Positions 17,983 to 28,066 of a stretch of 64,000 nt of DNA are shown here, in pieces. The notes beneath the pieces were generated by a model that saw nothing but the letters and a program-made list of their open reading frames with translations, was not told where the DNA came from and ran no database searches. The translations under genes were made by a program, and so were the position numbers. The stretch is taken from assembly GCF_021545845.1 (NCBI RefSeq), contig NZ_CP088923.1:2542001-2606000 (forward strand), given 5' to 3'. The DNA is from Rhodanobacter thiooxydans. Lineage in GTDB: Bacteria > Pseudomonadota > Gammaproteobacteria > Xanthomonadales > Rhodanobacteraceae. Numbering within the stretch: position 1 is the first letter of the stretch; each line of letters begins with the position of its first letter.

Positions 17983-18918
17983 TCAGATCAGCTTGATCTC
18001 GCGCAAGCGCTGCAGCAGGTACTCGTGCGAGGTGATCGAGCTGTCGTAGCGGCGCGGGTTGTCCGCCGTGATGCATGAATCGAGCGGGTCCAGCACCACA
18101 TCCGGATTCGGATGCAGGAAGAACGGCACCGAATAGCGCGGCTTGCGCGCGTTCTCATTCTTCGGGTTGACCACGCGATGCGTGGTGGACGGGAACACGT
18201 GGTTGGAGAGCCGCTGCAGCATGTCGCCGATGTTCACCACGATGGCGTCGCCCTCGGTGGTGATCGGCAGCCACTCGCCCTCGCGGGTGAGCACTTCCAG
18301 CCCTTCGGCGCTGGCGCCGACCAGCAGGGTGATGAAGTTGATGTCCTCGTGCGCGCCAGCGCGCACGTTCGGCACGTTCTCGTCGGTGATCGGTGGGTAG
18401 TGGATCGGCCGCAGGATCGAGTTGCCAACGTCGGTCTTGTCCTCGAAGAAGTTCTCCGGTTCGCCGATGTGCAGCGCCAGCGCGCGCAGCACGCGGGTGC
18501 CGAGCTGGTCCAGTGCCTCGTACAGGCCGTAGCCGTATTGCCTGAAGTCGGGCACCTCGACAGGCCAGAGGTTCGGCGGCATCACGTCGGCGAATGTCGA
18601 GTCGCGCGGGATCTCGCGGCCGATGTGCCAGAACTCCTTGAGGTCGGCGTGCTGGCTGTCCTTGGCGGTTTCCACCTTGAACGGGGTGTAGCCGCGCGCG
18701 CCGCCACTGCCGGCGACGTGGTACTTCATCTTGGTTTCGGTGGTCAGCGCGAAGAAGCGCCGGAACGCGTCGTACGAGCCGTCGATCAGCTCGCGCGCGA
18801 TGCCGTGGCCGCTGATGCAGCAGAAACCGAATTCGCGGTAGGCCGCGCCGATCTCGGCGACGAAGGCATCGCGGTCGGTGTCGTAGCGGCGGATGTCGAG
18901 GGTGGGAACTTTCTTCAT
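17983..18918 (-). CDS. Isopenicillin N synthase-family 2OG-Fe(II) oxygenase
   Basis: A 311-residue non-haem iron dioxygenase. The DIOX_N region is at the start (AAYREFGFCCISGHGI). Iron ligands are H190-E-D192 (AHEDINFITLLV) and H247 (STTHRVVNP), and R261-Y-S263 binds 2-oxoglutarate. The family oxidises small metabolites; the substrate here is unknown. The ATG at 18918 gives the usual start. It lies 98 bp after glmM on the same strand and may be read from the orn-folP-glmM transcript. Confidence 0.9.
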   Translation of the reverse strand: MKKVPTLDIRRYDTDRDAFVAEIGAAYREFGFCCISGHGIARELIDGSYDAFRRFFALTTETKMKYHVAGSGGARGYTPFKVETAKDSQHADLKEFWHIGREIPRDSTFADVMPPNLWPVEVPDFRQYGYGLYEALDQLGTRVLRALALHIGEPENFFEDKTDVGNSILRPIHYPPITDENVPNVRAGAHEDINFITLLVGASAEGLEVLTREGEWLPITTEGDAIVVNIGDMLQRLSNHVFPSTTHRVVNPKNENARKPRYSVPFFLHPNPDVVLDPLDSCITADNPRRYDSSITSHEYLLQRLREIKLI

Positions 18919-19016
18919 GGCTGTAGTCACCAGGTTGGCGTGCGGTCGGTGCATCCGCCACCGCGGGAGGCGGGGCACGTCGGGCCAGTCCATGGCGACC
19001 CGGTACAACTACAGGT

Positions 19017-20369
19017 TCACGAGCGTTCGGCGGCGGATTTTACCGTTCCGGCGAGCTGTTCCGCCAACTGCTGCACTTCCGCCGGGTCGGCGCCCTCGAC
19101 GGTGACGCGCACCAACGGCTCGGTGCCGGAGGCCCTCAGCACCACCCGGCCGCGGCCGCGCAGCACCTGTTCCACTTCGGCCAGTGCCTGCTGCACCTGG
19201 TCGCTGGCCAGCGCCTCGCGGGCGCCGGCGGCGCGCACGTTCAGCATCACCTGCGGCATCTTCTGCAGGCCCTGCCGCGCGGTGGCCAGATCCTCGCCGG
19301 ATTGCGCCAGCGCTTCGAACACCGCAAGCGCAGCGATGATCCCATCGCCGGTGGTGGCGCGGTCCAGGCACAGGATGTGGCCGGAGGTCTCTCCGCCGAG
19401 CACGCCGCCCTGCTCCTTCAACTGCTGCAGCACGTAGCGGTCACCCACGTTGGCACGCAGCAGCGGTACGCCGAGTCCGGTCAGCGCCAGTTGCAGGCCA
19501 TAGTTGCTCATCAGGGTGCCGACCACCGGCCCGTGGAGTTTCGCCTGCCCGTGCCAGCTGCGCGCCAGCAGGTAGAGGATGTCGTCGCCGTCGGCGAGCA
19601 CGCCGTTCCGGTCAACCAGCTGCACGCGGTCGCCGTCGCCATCGAACGCGATGCCGATGTCGGCGCCATGCGCCAACACCGCCTGTTGCAGCGCCTGCGG
19701 ATGGGTCGAGCCGACCTCGCGGTTGATGTTGAAGCCGTCCGGCCGGTCGCCGATGGCGATCACCTCGGCACCCAGTTCGATAAACACCTTGGGCGCCACC
19801 TGATAGGTCGCGCCGTGGGCGCAGTCCACTACCAGCCGCCACCCCTGCAGGCTGAAATCCTCGGCCACGGTGGACTTGCAGTACTCCGCGTAACGGGCCA
19901 CCGCGTCGTCGATCCGGCGCGCCTTGCCGAGCCGCTCCGAGGCCACCGTGGCGAATGCGGCGTCGACCTCCTGCTCGATCGCCAGCTCGACCTCGTCGGA
20001 CAGCTTCTCGCCGTCGGCGGAGAAGAACTTGATGCCGTTGTCGTGGTGCGGGTTGTGCGAGGCGCTGATCACGATGCCGGTCTGCGCGCGCATCGAGCGG
20101 GTCAGGTAGGCCACCGCCGGCGTCGGCATCGGGCCGAGCAGGCCCACGTCGGCACCGGCCGCGACCAGGCCCGCCTCCAGCGCGGCCTCGAACATGTAGC
20201 CGGAGATGCGGGTGTCCTTGCCGATCAGCACCTTCGGCCGCTTGCTGCCGTCACGCGCCAGCACGCTGCCGACGGCGCGCCCCAGCTTGAGCATGAAATC
20301 CGCGCTGATCGGCCACTGCCCGACCAGCCCGCGGATACCGTCGGTGCCGAAATACTTGCGTTGGGTCAT
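19017..20369 (-). CDS. glmM: Phosphoglucosamine mutase
   Basis: A 450-residue enzyme converting glucosamine 6-phosphate to glucosamine 1-phosphate for UDP-GlcNAc, peptidoglycan and LPS synthesis. It has the N-terminal YFGTDGIRG, the active-site phosphoserine S104 in [15 protein letters not shown], the Mg-binding DGDGDR, the sugar loop GGETSGH and the phosphate-binding [11 protein letters not shown]. It follows folP by 44 bp, a conserved pair. It also connects functionally with glmS at 41.8 kb, which makes its substrate. Confidence 0.97.
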   Translation of the reverse strand: MTQRKYFGTDGIRGLVGQWPISADFMLKLGRAVGSVLARDGSKRPKVLIGKDTRISGYMFEAALEAGLVAAGADVGLLGPMPTPAVAYLTRSMRAQTGIVISASHNPHHDNGIKFFSADGEKLSDEVELAIEQEVDAAFATVASERLGKARRIDDAVARYAEYCKSTVAEDFSLQGWRLVVDCAHGATYQVAPKVFIELGAEVIAIGDRPDGFNINREVGSTHPQALQQAVLAHGADIGIAFDGDGDRVQLVDRNGVLADGDDILYLLARSWHGQAKLHGPVVGTLMSNYGLQLALTGLGVPLLRANVGDRYVLQQLKEQGGVLGGETSGHILCLDRATTGDGIIAALAVFEALAQSGEDLATARQGLQKMPQVMLNVRAAGAREALASDQVQQALAEVEQVLRGRGRVVLRASGTEPLVRVTVEGADPAEVQQLAEQLAGTVKSAAERS

Positions 20370-20413
20370 GGGCTGCCTGATGGGGTGGTCGATGGGGAAA
20401 GGGAAACGGCAGC

Positions 20414-21328
20414 TCAGTCGTCGTCCGGCCAGCGCGGCATGGCGGGTTTGTCGGCACGCCGCGGCACGGCATCGACCGCATGCACCGCCTGCCACACCGC
20501 CAGCGCGTCGACGGTTGCGGCCACGTCATGCACCCGCACCATGCGCGCACCGCGCTGAACGGCTACCAGCGCGGCTGCCACGGAACCGGCGGTGCGCTCG
20601 GCAGGCACCGCCCTGCCGGTCATCTCGCCGATCATCGTCTTGCGCGACAGCCCGATGTACGCACCGCTGCCGAGATCGGCGAAACGTTCCAGCGCGCACA
20701 GCAGCGCCAGGTTGTGCTGCAGCGTCTTGCCGAAGCCGAAGCCCGGGTCGACCATCACCTTGCGCCGGTCGATGCCGGCCAGCTCGCAGGCGAACAGCCG
20801 ATCGGTGAGGAAGCGGTGAACCTCACCCACCACGTCGTCGTAATGCGGCTCGGCCTGCATGCTGCGCGGCTCGCCCTGCATGTGCATCAGGCACACCGGC
20901 ACGCCCAGCTCGGCCGCCGCGGCCATCGCGCCGTCGCGGCGCAGCGCGTACACGTCATTGATCATGCCGGCACCGGCGGCTACCGCCGCGCGCATCACCT
21001 CGGGCTTGGAGGTGTCGATCGCGATCGGCAGCGTGGTGCGCGCAATCAGCTGCTCGATCACCGGCAGCACCCGGCGCAATTCTTCCTCGACCGGCACGTC
21101 GGCCGAGCCGGGACGGGTCGACTCGCCGCCGACGTCGATCATGTCGGCGCCCTGCTCCGCCAGCGCCAGGCCATGCGCCACGGCCGCTTCCAAGCTGTCG
21201 TGCGTGCCGCCGTCGGAAAACGAATCGGGGGTGACGTTGAGGATGCCCACCACCCGCGCGCGGTCGAGCCGCAACAGGCGCCCGGCGCAATCCAGCACCG
21301 GCGCCAACAAATCGTTCGACATACTCAT
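20414..21328 (-). CDS. folP: Dihydropteroate synthase
   Basis: A 304-residue TIM-barrel enzyme of folate synthesis that joins p-aminobenzoate to dihydropterin pyrophosphate; it is the target of sulphonamides. Signatures are [14 protein letters not shown], the loop [28 protein letters not shown], and [14 protein letters not shown]. It sits between orn (33 bp upstream) and glmM (44 bp downstream) in one minus-strand run. The start ATG is at 21328; a second in-frame ATG two codons later is equally possible. Confidence 0.96.
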   Translation of the reverse strand: MSMSNDLLAPVLDCAGRLLRLDRARVVGILNVTPDSFSDGGTHDSLEAAVAHGLALAEQGADMIDVGGESTRPGSADVPVEEELRRVLPVIEQLIARTTLPIAIDTSKPEVMRAAVAAGAGMINDVYALRRDGAMAAAAELGVPVCLMHMQGEPRSMQAEPHYDDVVGEVHRFLTDRLFACELAGIDRRKVMVDPGFGFGKTLQHNLALLCALERFADLGSGAYIGLSRKTMIGEMTGRAVPAERTAGSVAAALVAVQRGARMVRVHDVAATVDALAVWQAVHAVDAVPRRADKPAMPRWPDDD

Positions 21329-21361
21329 GACCTCATCAAATGTTCGGAAGCGGTGCCGCGC

Positions 21362-21928
21362 TCAGGCTTCGACCCGGCCGCCCAGCTCGCCCATGTAGCG
21401 ACGATAATGGCGCAGCTCGGCGATCGAGTCGCGGATATCCGACAGCGCCGTATGCGCCGATTCCTTGCCGACGCTCTTGGCGATCTCCGGCGCCCAGCGC
21501 CGGGCCAGCTCCTTGAGCGTGGAGACGTCCAGGTTGCGGTAGTGGAAATAGCGCTCCAGCCGCGGCATCTGCCGATGCAGGAAGCGGCGGTCCTGGCAGA
21601 TCGAGTTGCCGCACATCGGCGACTTGCCCGGCGGCACCCACACGCGCAGGAAATCCACCGTGGCCTGCTCGGCCATCGCGTGGTCGGTCTCCGATATCAG
21701 CACCTGCCGCCACAGACCCGACTTGTGGTGCTGGTTGCAGTTCCAGCTGTCCATCGACTCCAGCCGGTCGATTTCGTGACGTATCGCGAAGGCCGGCCCG
21801 TCGGCCAGCACGTTCAGCTCCTTGTCGGTGACGATCGTGGCGATCTCCAGGATGGAGTCGTTGTCGGTGTCGAGGCCGGTCATCTCCAGATCGATCCAGA
21901 TCAGGTTGTCTTCGTGCGCTTGGCTCAT
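21362..21928 (-). CDS. orn: Oligoribonuclease
   Basis: A 188-residue DEDDh exoribonuclease that degrades 2-5 nt RNAs and linear pGpG from c-di-GMP turnover. The catalytic acidic residues are in [10 protein letters not shown], the middle Asp in [12 protein letters not shown], and the His/Asp pair in [14 protein letters not shown]. Its length is typical. It is divergent from sbcB across 71 bp, so two DEDD-family exonucleases sit back to back. Confidence 0.96.
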   Translation of the reverse strand: MSQAHEDNLIWIDLEMTGLDTDNDSILEIATIVTDKELNVLADGPAFAIRHEIDRLESMDSWNCNQHHKSGLWRQVLISETDHAMAEQATVDFLRVWVPPGKSPMCGNSICQDRRFLHRQMPRLERYFHYRNLDVSTLKELARRWAPEIAKSVGKESAHTALSDIRDSIAELRHYRRYMGELGGRVEA

Positions 21929-21999
21929 GGGCTCTCCTTGTGGGAGGAAGTTTATCAGCCCCATGCCGGCGTGGCTTTCGGCCATGCGATCATGGCCCG

Positions 22000-23454
22000 A
22001 TGCAGACCTTTTTCTGGCACGACTACGAGACCTCCGGCGCCGACCCGCGGCGCGACCGCCCGCTGCAGTTCGCCGGCATCCGCACCACGCCGGAGTTGGA
22101 GATCGTCGGCGAGCCGGTGATGTTCTACGGCCAGCCGTCGCGGGAGATGCCGCCGCATCCCGACGCCTGCCTGATCACCGGCATCACGCCGCAACAGGCC
22201 GAACGCGAAGGGCTCGGCGAGGCGGAGTTCGCCGCCCGCGTGCACGAACAGCTGGCGGCGCCGGGCACCTGCGGCGTGGGCTACAACTCGCTGCGCTTCG
22301 ACGACGAATTCACCCGGCAGATGCTGTACCGCAATTTCCACGAGCCGTACGGCCGCGAGTGGGAGAACGGCAATTCACGCTGGGACCTGATCGACCTGGT
22401 GCGTATGTGCCAGGCGCTGCGGCCCGAGGGCATCGTCTGGCCGACCCGCGAGGACGGCTCGCCCAGCTTCAAGCTGGAGCACCTGGCCAGCGCGAACGGG
22501 CTCACCCAGGAGCGCGCCCACGATGCGCTGTCGGACGTCCGCGCCCTGATCGAGCTGGCCCGGCTGATCCGCGTGCGCCAGCCGCGGCTGTGGGACTGGT
22601 ACTACGCCCTGCGCCGCAAGCAGAAGGTGTTCGAGCTGCTCGACGTGGTGAACATGACACCGCTGCTGCACGTTTCCTCGCGCTACCCGGCCAGCCGCCA
22701 CTGCCTGGCCGTGATCGCGCCGCTGGCGGCGCACCCGAGCCGGCCCGGCGAGGTGATCGTGTACGACCTGGCCACCGACCCCGCCGCCTGGCTGGCGCTG
22801 GACGAGGAGGAGATCGCCGACCGCATCTTCACCGCGCGCGCCGACCTGCCCGAGGACGTCGAACGCATCCCGCTGCGCACCGTGCGCGCCAACCACGCGC
22901 CGGCGCTGGCGCCGCTGTCGGTGCTGCAGGGCGTAGACCTGTCGCGCCTGCAGCTGGACCTGGCCCGTTGCCAGGCCCATCGCGACGTGCTGCACGCCGT
23001 CGACGGGCTCGCCGAAAAGCTGCGCCGCGTGTTCCAGCGTGCGGCCGAACTGCCGCCGCCGGAAGATCCCGAGCTGGCCCTGTACGGCGGCGGCTTCCTG
23101 CCCGATGCCGACAAGCGCCTGCTGGCGCAGGTACGCGCCACGCCACCCAGCGAGCTGGGCACGCGCAGCTTTCCGTTCCGCGACCCGCGCTATCCGGAGT
23201 TGCTGTTCCGCTACCGCGCGCGCAACTGGCCGGAAACGCTGGACACGGAGGAATACGCGCGCTGGGAGAACTTCCGCCGCGCACGCCTGACCACCCACAC
23301 GCCGCTGACCGGGCTCACCCTCGGCGACTATTTCGCCCGTCTCGCCGAACTGCGCCACGCCCCGCAGGCGCAGGACAAGCTGCCCCTGCTCGACCAGCTG
23401 CAGGCCTGGGGCGAACAGCTCGCCGCCAGCATTAACGATAATTCCTCCACGTAG
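22000..23454 (+). CDS. sbcB: Exodeoxyribonuclease I
   Basis: A 484-residue 3'-5' single-strand DNA exonuclease used in recombination and mismatch repair. The DEDDh core is near the start ([45 protein letters not shown]), followed by the SH3-like and helical ExoI C-terminal domains ([29 protein letters not shown]). The TAG stop codon is the one inside a REP palindrome, so the last codon joins the repeat directly. Confidence 0.95.
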   Translation: MQTFFWHDYETSGADPRRDRPLQFAGIRTTPELEIVGEPVMFYGQPSREMPPHPDACLITGITPQQAEREGLGEAEFAARVHEQLAAPGTCGVGYNSLRFDDEFTRQMLYRNFHEPYGREWENGNSRWDLIDLVRMCQALRPEGIVWPTREDGSPSFKLEHLASANGLTQERAHDALSDVRALIELARLIRVRQPRLWDWYYALRRKQKVFELLDVVNMTPLLHVSSRYPASRHCLAVIAPLAAHPSRPGEVIVYDLATDPAAWLALDEEEIADRIFTARADLPEDVERIPLRTVRANHAPALAPLSVLQGVDLSRLQLDLARCQAHRDVLHAVDGLAEKLRRVFQRAAELPPPEDPELALYGGGFLPDADKRLLAQVRATPPSELGTRSFPFRDPRYPELLFRYRARNWPETLDTEEYARWENFRRARLTTHTPLTGLTLGDYFARLAELRHAPQAQDKLPLLDQLQAWGEQLAASINDNSST

Positions 23455-23513
23455 GGCGGGCACCGCCCGCCTCTCCGGCATCCCGAAAATCCGGCGGGCA
23501 CTGCCCGCGCTAC
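23451..23513. repeat. Inverted pair of REP palindromes (GTAGGGCGGGCA type)
   Basis: Two 21-bp copies, at 23451-23471 (plus) and 23493-23513 (minus), face each other across 21 bp. Each is GTAG followed by a GCGGGCA-NN-TGCCCGC-like hairpin. The plus copy overlaps the sbcB stop codon. This is BIME-like architecture. Confidence 0.85.
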
Positions 23514-23534
23514 CGAGTCTTTCGACAACCCGCC

Positions 23535-24221
23535 ATGCCCCAACGCTATTTCACCCCCGCCACCTTCCGCTTCCTGCGCGCCGTCGAGCGCAACAACAAC
23601 CGCGACTGGTTCCACGCGCACAAGGACGACTACGAGCGCCACGTACGCGAGCCGTTCCTGCAGCTGATCGCCGACCTGCAGGCGCCGCTGGGGAAGATCA
23701 GCCCGCACTACCGCGCCGACCCGCGCAAGAACGGCGGCTCGCTGTACCGCATCTACCGTGACACCCGCTACTCCAACAACAAGCTGCCGTACAAGTCGTG
23801 GCAGGGTTCGCGCTTCTTCCACCAGCGTCGGCACGAGATCCAGGCGCCCGGTTTCTACCTGCACATCGAGCCCGGCGAGTGTTTCGCCGGCGGCGGCATG
23901 TGGCACCCCGAACCCGATGCGCTGAAACACATCCGCGAGTTCCTGGTCGACAACCCCGCCGCGTGGAAGCGCGCCACGCAGGGCAAGGCGTTCCGCGAGC
24001 ATTTGAAATTGGGCGGCGAATCGCTGGTACGCCCGCCGCGCGGCTACGACCCCGCCCACGAGCTGATCGAGGACCTCAAGCGCAAGGACTTCATCGCCAC
24101 CACCGCGTTCGATGAAGCGCTGGCCTGCTCGGAGGAACTGCTGCCGTGGACGGTGGCCACGTTCAAGCGCGTCGCGCCGCTGGTCGACTACCTCTGCGCG
24201 GCACAGGAGCTGGAGTTCTGA
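23535..24221 (+). CDS. DUF2461 (TIGR02453) family protein
   Basis: A 228-residue conserved protein of unknown function. It shows the family pattern: FTPATFRFLRAVERNNNRDW, FHAHKDDYE, the central DTRYSNNKLPYKSW and FYLHIEPGECFAGGGMWHPE. No catalytic residues are established for the family. It is flanked on both sides by REP repeats and is probably monocistronic. Confidence 0.87.
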   Translation: MPQRYFTPATFRFLRAVERNNNRDWFHAHKDDYERHVREPFLQLIADLQAPLGKISPHYRADPRKNGGSLYRIYRDTRYSNNKLPYKSWQGSRFFHQRRHEIQAPGFYLHIEPGECFAGGGMWHPEPDALKHIREFLVDNPAAWKRATQGKAFREHLKLGGESLVRPPRGYDPAHELIEDLKRKDFIATTAFDEALACSEELLPWTVATFKRVAPLVDYLCAAQELEF

Positions 24222-24232
24222 CCCATTCGACC

Positions 24233-24312
24233 GTAGGAGCCCGTTCGCGGGCGATGCCTTGAAAGCCGGGATTCGGGATTCGCAAGAGCATCGCCCGCGA
24301 GCGGGCTCCTAC
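24233..24312. repeat. Inverted pair of REP palindromes (GTAGGAGCCCGC type)
   Basis: Two 25-bp copies, 24233-24257 and 24288-24312, in opposite orientation across 30 bp. Each is GTAGGAGCCCG followed by CGGGCGATGC, with the inner CCCG/CGGG stem. The right copy contains the TAG stop of the adjacent MFS gene. Related copies occur near 37.6, 43.7 and 63.8 kb. Confidence 0.9.
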
Positions 24313-25601
24313 GCGTGGCGGCGACGAAGCTGTGTGTACGCCACGGCGATCCCGATGATAGCGGTGAGCGCCACGTAGTGCGCCGGCGCCAGCACGCCGA
24401 ATGGCTTCAGCAGCCAACCGATCAGCGGCGGCGTAAGCCCGCCGAACAGCGCATAGGCGATGTTGTACGAAAACGACAGGCCGGAAAAGCGCACCGGTGG
24501 CGGAAACGCCGCCACCATCAGCGCCGGCACCACGCCGACCACGCCCACGGCGAAGCCCGCCAGCGCGTACAGCGCGACGAAATGCACGGCACCGGCCTGC
24601 AGGTCGATGTACAGCGCGTAACCGCACGCCAACAACCCGATCGCACCGGCCAGCAGCGCACGCGCATGGCCGATGCGATCGGCCAGCCAGCCGTAGAAGA
24701 GGCAACCCAGCGCCAGCGCGAACGAAGCCACGCTGTTGCCGAGGAACGCACGCGCGGGCACCACATGGAACACCGACTGCGCCAGCGTCGGCGTCATCAG
24801 GATCAGCACCACGATCGCCGCGGTGAGCATCCAGGTCACCAGCACCGACAGCAGCACGCCGGGCAGGTGCCGTTCGAACACCAGCCGCAGCGGCAAGCCC
24901 GAAGCCAGCTCCTTGCGCGCATGCATTGCCTCGAACACCGGCGTCTCGCTGAGCCAGCGACGCAGCCACACCGCGACGAAGCCGAACACGCCGCCGGCCA
25001 GGAATGGCAGCCGCCAGCCATGGTCGAGCACCTCAGTCGGACTCATGCGGCCGTTGATCGCCGCGGCTACCAGCGAGCCGATCAGGATGCCCACGGTGAG
25101 CCCCGAGGTGAGGCTGGCGCAGGCAAAGCCGATCCGCTTCGGTGGCACATGTTCGGCCACGAACACCCACGCACCGGGCACCTCGCCACCCACCGCGATG
25201 CCCTGCACCACCCGCAGCAAAAGCAGCAATAGCGGCGCCAGCATGCCAATCTGGGCGTACACCGGCAGCAGGCCGATGGCCAGGGTCGGTACCGCCATCA
25301 GGAATACGCTGAGCGTGAACATCCGCTTGCGCCCCAGCGTGTCGCCGTAGTGCGCCATCACGATGCCGCCCAGCGGCCGCGCCAGGTAACCCGCGGCGAA
25401 GATGCCGAACACCTGCAACTGGGCCAGCCACGGTGTGGTGTCGGGCGGAAAAAACAGGTGGCTCAGCGGGATCGCGAAGAACACGAACACCACGAAGTCG
25501 TAGAACTCCAGCGCGCCGCCCAGTGCGGAGAGCAACAAGGTTTTCACGTCGCGCCGGCGCAGGCGGTCGGAGGGAAAATTGTCGACGGGTGCAGCCTGCA
25601 T
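24309..25601 (-). CDS. MFS permease, metabolite:H+ symporter type
   Basis: A 430-residue inner-membrane carrier with twelve predicted helices. The MHS-type signatures are ALGGALEFYDFVVF in helix 1, the loop YGDTLGRKRMF after helix 2, and RVVQGIAVGGEVPGAWVF in helix 4. Relatives carry dicarboxylates, proline/betaine or other organic acids; the substrate is not readable here. The stop codon is provided by the REP palindrome. The ATG at 25601 gives the standard short N-terminus before helix 1. Confidence 0.9.
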   Translation of the reverse strand: MQAAPVDNFPSDRLRRRDVKTLLLSALGGALEFYDFVVFVFFAIPLSHLFFPPDTTPWLAQLQVFGIFAAGYLARPLGGIVMAHYGDTLGRKRMFTLSVFLMAVPTLAIGLLPVYAQIGMLAPLLLLLLRVVQGIAVGGEVPGAWVFVAEHVPPKRIGFACASLTSGLTVGILIGSLVAAAINGRMSPTEVLDHGWRLPFLAGGVFGFVAVWLRRWLSETPVFEAMHARKELASGLPLRLVFERHLPGVLLSVLVTWMLTAAIVVLILMTPTLAQSVFHVVPARAFLGNSVASFALALGCLFYGWLADRIGHARALLAGAIGLLACGYALYIDLQAGAVHFVALYALAGFAVGVVGVVPALMVAAFPPPVRFSGLSFSYNIAYALFGGLTPPLIGWLLKPFGVLAPAHYVALTAIIGIAVAYTQLRRRHA

Positions 25602-25873
25602 CGCGTGTGCATTCCGGCCATGACCAGCGCGCAACCTTAGCAGCGGCGCCCGCCGCTGCCATTGTGCGGTTGCGTCAAGACGCAGTCGTATGGCGCTGCT
25701 AGAGTCCATACCGTGCCGCACGGTCCGGGGGGATCGGACGGCACGTCCCGACGATGCCTCGCTGGCATCACCCGTAGTCGATCTGCCTGCAGCACAGGTG
25801 GCTTGGCGCACCTGTGGCTGCATGCGGCCGGCTCCACCCGCGGCGCTTCGCCGCTTCAAGGGGAGAGACTCAA

Positions 25874-26731
25874 GTGCGACGCACAACGACGATATTGTCC
25901 ATGCTGCTGGCCTGCGCCACCGCGCAGGCCACCACCACCGGGGTAGCGCTGGTGCACGGCACCGGCAGCCAGACCGACGCCTACAACGACTACTGGCAGG
26001 CCGCCATGGTCGAGGGCGTGCGCAACGGCCTGACCGACCGCAGCAACCTGCTGGTGGTCAACTGCGACTTCAACCAGTACATGTGGGACGACCGCGCCGC
26101 CGGCTGCCTGGCCGGCCAGCTCACCAGCTTCATCCAGAACCGGCAAATTGACCGCCTGATCGTGATCACCCACTCCAACGGCGGCAACGTGATGCGCTGG
26201 ATCCTGTCCAACCCGACCTGGGACGCGCGCTACCCGGCCATCATCAGCCGCATCGCCAAGGTCGACGCGCTCGCCCCGTCCAGCGCCGGCACGCCGCTGG
26301 CCGACGCGGTGATCGCCGGCAACGTGTTCGAATCCGCACTGGGCTGGCTGCTCGGCTACAAGACCGACGCAGTGCGCCAGCAACAGGTCGGCTGGATGGC
26401 CGTCTACAACCAGCAATACCTGCTCGGCACCAGCGGGCGGCCGGCGCTGCCGGTGCCGTTCCGCGCGGTAGTCGGCACCGACGTGGTGTCCGGCTTCTGG
26501 AGCAGCCAGGCCTATTGCGGCGGCTATGCGCAAAGCGTGGGGCTGGAGCTCACCCAGAACTGGCTGAACAGCTGCTCGGATGGCTTCATCGAGTGCTCCA
26601 GCGCGTCCGCCGCCGGTACGGTGTGGTTCCGCGACACGCAGCAGACCGGCGGCTCCGTGCTGAACCACAACCAGAGCCGGCGCGCCTGCTTTGGCCTCGA
26701 ATCCATTCTCGCCAACGACGTCAGGGGATGA
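25874..26731 (+). CDS. Secreted alpha/beta-hydrolase, lipase-like
   Basis: A 285-residue exported protein. The N-terminus RRTTTILSMLLACATAQA is a signal peptide. The hydrolase fold is suggested by VALVHGTGS (oxyanion loop) and the nucleophile elbow ITHSNGGNVMRW, with S101 likely catalytic; the first glycine of GxSxG is replaced. Several Cys (C64, C78 and four more) suggest disulphides. GGGGAG lies 8 bases before the GTG start at 25874. Its stop nearly touches the next secreted gene, so they are co-expressed. Confidence 0.8.
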   Translation: MRRTTTILSMLLACATAQATTTGVALVHGTGSQTDAYNDYWQAAMVEGVRNGLTDRSNLLVVNCDFNQYMWDDRAAGCLAGQLTSFIQNRQIDRLIVITHSNGGNVMRWILSNPTWDARYPAIISRIAKVDALAPSSAGTPLADAVIAGNVFESALGWLLGYKTDAVRQQQVGWMAVYNQQYLLGTSGRPALPVPFRAVVGTDVVSGFWSSQAYCGGYAQSVGLELTQNWLNSCSDGFIECSSASAAGTVWFRDTQQTGGSVLNHNQSRRACFGLESILANDVRG

Positions 26732-26736
26732 TCGCC

Positions 26737-27990
26737 ATGAAGCCAAGCATTCTTGCCAGCGCCCTGCTGGCGATCTGCCTCGCCGCGCCGGCGACGGCCG
26801 GCACCCAGGCCCTGCTGCCACCGCAGCAAGGCGACATGGTGCCGACCGTGTTGCAGGCACGCGTTGCCATGCCCCAGTCCGTGCAGGCGATGGCGGCGAC
26901 GCCGCAGATGCATGTGGAACACGCCCCGCTCAGCGTGAACTGGCCGCTGCCGCACGACGTCGCGTTGCAACCACAGCCGCAACCATTCGCGCGCAGCAGC
27001 CGCGAGTACTGGCGCGACGTTTCGGCCAGCGAACTGCAGCAAGGTCTGCCGCTGCCACTGAGCGCACCTGGTGCCATCATCCGGCTCAGCCCCGGCGACG
27101 CCGCGGTCGGCAAGCTGGATCCGGCTGGCGTGCACCTGCAACTGGGACGCCAGTCGCTGAACGCAAATACCGCCAGCCGCCAGGTTGTCGATGCCATCGC
27201 CCTGCACGCCGCCGGCATGGACGTGCCGGCCGCGTCGATGGCCATGCAGCTCAGGCCCGAACTCGGCAGCGGCGTCGCCACCTTGCGGGTGCCGGCAGCC
27301 AGCGGCCGCTACGTGGTGCACGTGTACGAGCCGCAGAGCCCGTTCACCGTCACCGCGAAAGCCGACCGCGACGATCTGCTGCTGGGGCGCGGCGTGCAGG
27401 TGCGCGTGGCGCTGCACGATCAGGGCCGCGACATGCCGCTGGGTTCGGTCGGCGGCCTGTTGCGCGCGCCCGACGGCAGCAGCACGCCGCTGAACTTCCG
27501 CCGCCAGGCCGATGGAAGCTTCACCGTCGATGTCCGCCCGCGCAGCATCCCGACCACGCCGGGACTTTGGGAAGTACACAGCTTCACCACAGGCAGGGAC
27601 GCCGCCGGCAACGAGATCCGCCGCGATACCACCACCGTGTTCGCCGCGGCCGCACCGGTAGCCCGCCTCAGCGGGTTGGCCGACACCGCCCGCGCCGTCG
27701 ACCGGGGCATCGACATCACACTGGGTCTGACCGCGCAAACGGCCAGCCGCTACGCGGTCTCCGCCGTGCTGTACGGGCGCGGCGCCGATGGCTCGATGGT
27801 GCCGGCCGGGTTCGCGCAGTCGGCGGCGTGGCTGCCGGCCGGCGACGGCCGGCTCACCCTGCACTACGACCCGGCCAGCCTGCAGGGGGTTGGCGCGCCG
27901 TACGAACTGCACGACCTGCGCCTGCAGGACCAGCCTGCAGTGGGCCTGCTGGAGCGTCGCGCACTAGCGATGCGCTTCATCGCGCCGTAG
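26737..27990 (+). CDS. Secreted DUF4785-like protein
   Basis: A 417-residue exported protein with a clear signal peptide (MKPSILASALLAICLAAPA). The mature part looks beta-rich, with two or three Ig-like segments in the second half (YVVHVYEP, FTVDVRPRSIP, LTLHYDPASLQG), resembling DUF4785 proteins of Legionella and relatives. Its function is unknown. GGGG lies 9 bp before the ATG at 26737. It is coupled to the hydrolase gene 5 bp upstream and may assist, anchor or be processed with it. Confidence 0.7.
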   Translation: MKPSILASALLAICLAAPATAGTQALLPPQQGDMVPTVLQARVAMPQSVQAMAATPQMHVEHAPLSVNWPLPHDVALQPQPQPFARSSREYWRDVSASELQQGLPLPLSAPGAIIRLSPGDAAVGKLDPAGVHLQLGRQSLNANTASRQVVDAIALHAAGMDVPAASMAMQLRPELGSGVATLRVPAASGRYVVHVYEPQSPFTVTAKADRDDLLLGRGVQVRVALHDQGRDMPLGSVGGLLRAPDGSSTPLNFRRQADGSFTVDVRPRSIPTTPGLWEVHSFTTGRDAAGNEIRRDTTTVFAAAAPVARLSGLADTARAVDRGIDITLGLTAQTASRYAVSAVLYGRGADGSMVPAGFAQSAAWLPAGDGRLTLHYDPASLQGVGAPYELHDLRLQDQPAVGLLERRALAMRFIAP

Positions 27991-28020
27991 CCACCTTCCG
28001 GAAGATCGTCAGCGATCATG

Positions 28021-28050
28021 CCGCGGCCCCTCCCGACCTCGGGGCCGCGG
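28021..28050. terminator. Terminator-like hairpin
   Basis: A 10-bp perfect stem CCGCGGCCCC/GGGGCCGCGG with a 10-nt loop lies between the convergent DUF4785-like gene and epmA. The T-tract is short on both sides, so its strength is uncertain. Confidence 0.55.
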
Positions 28051-28066
28051 GTTTCGGGCAGCCGCA

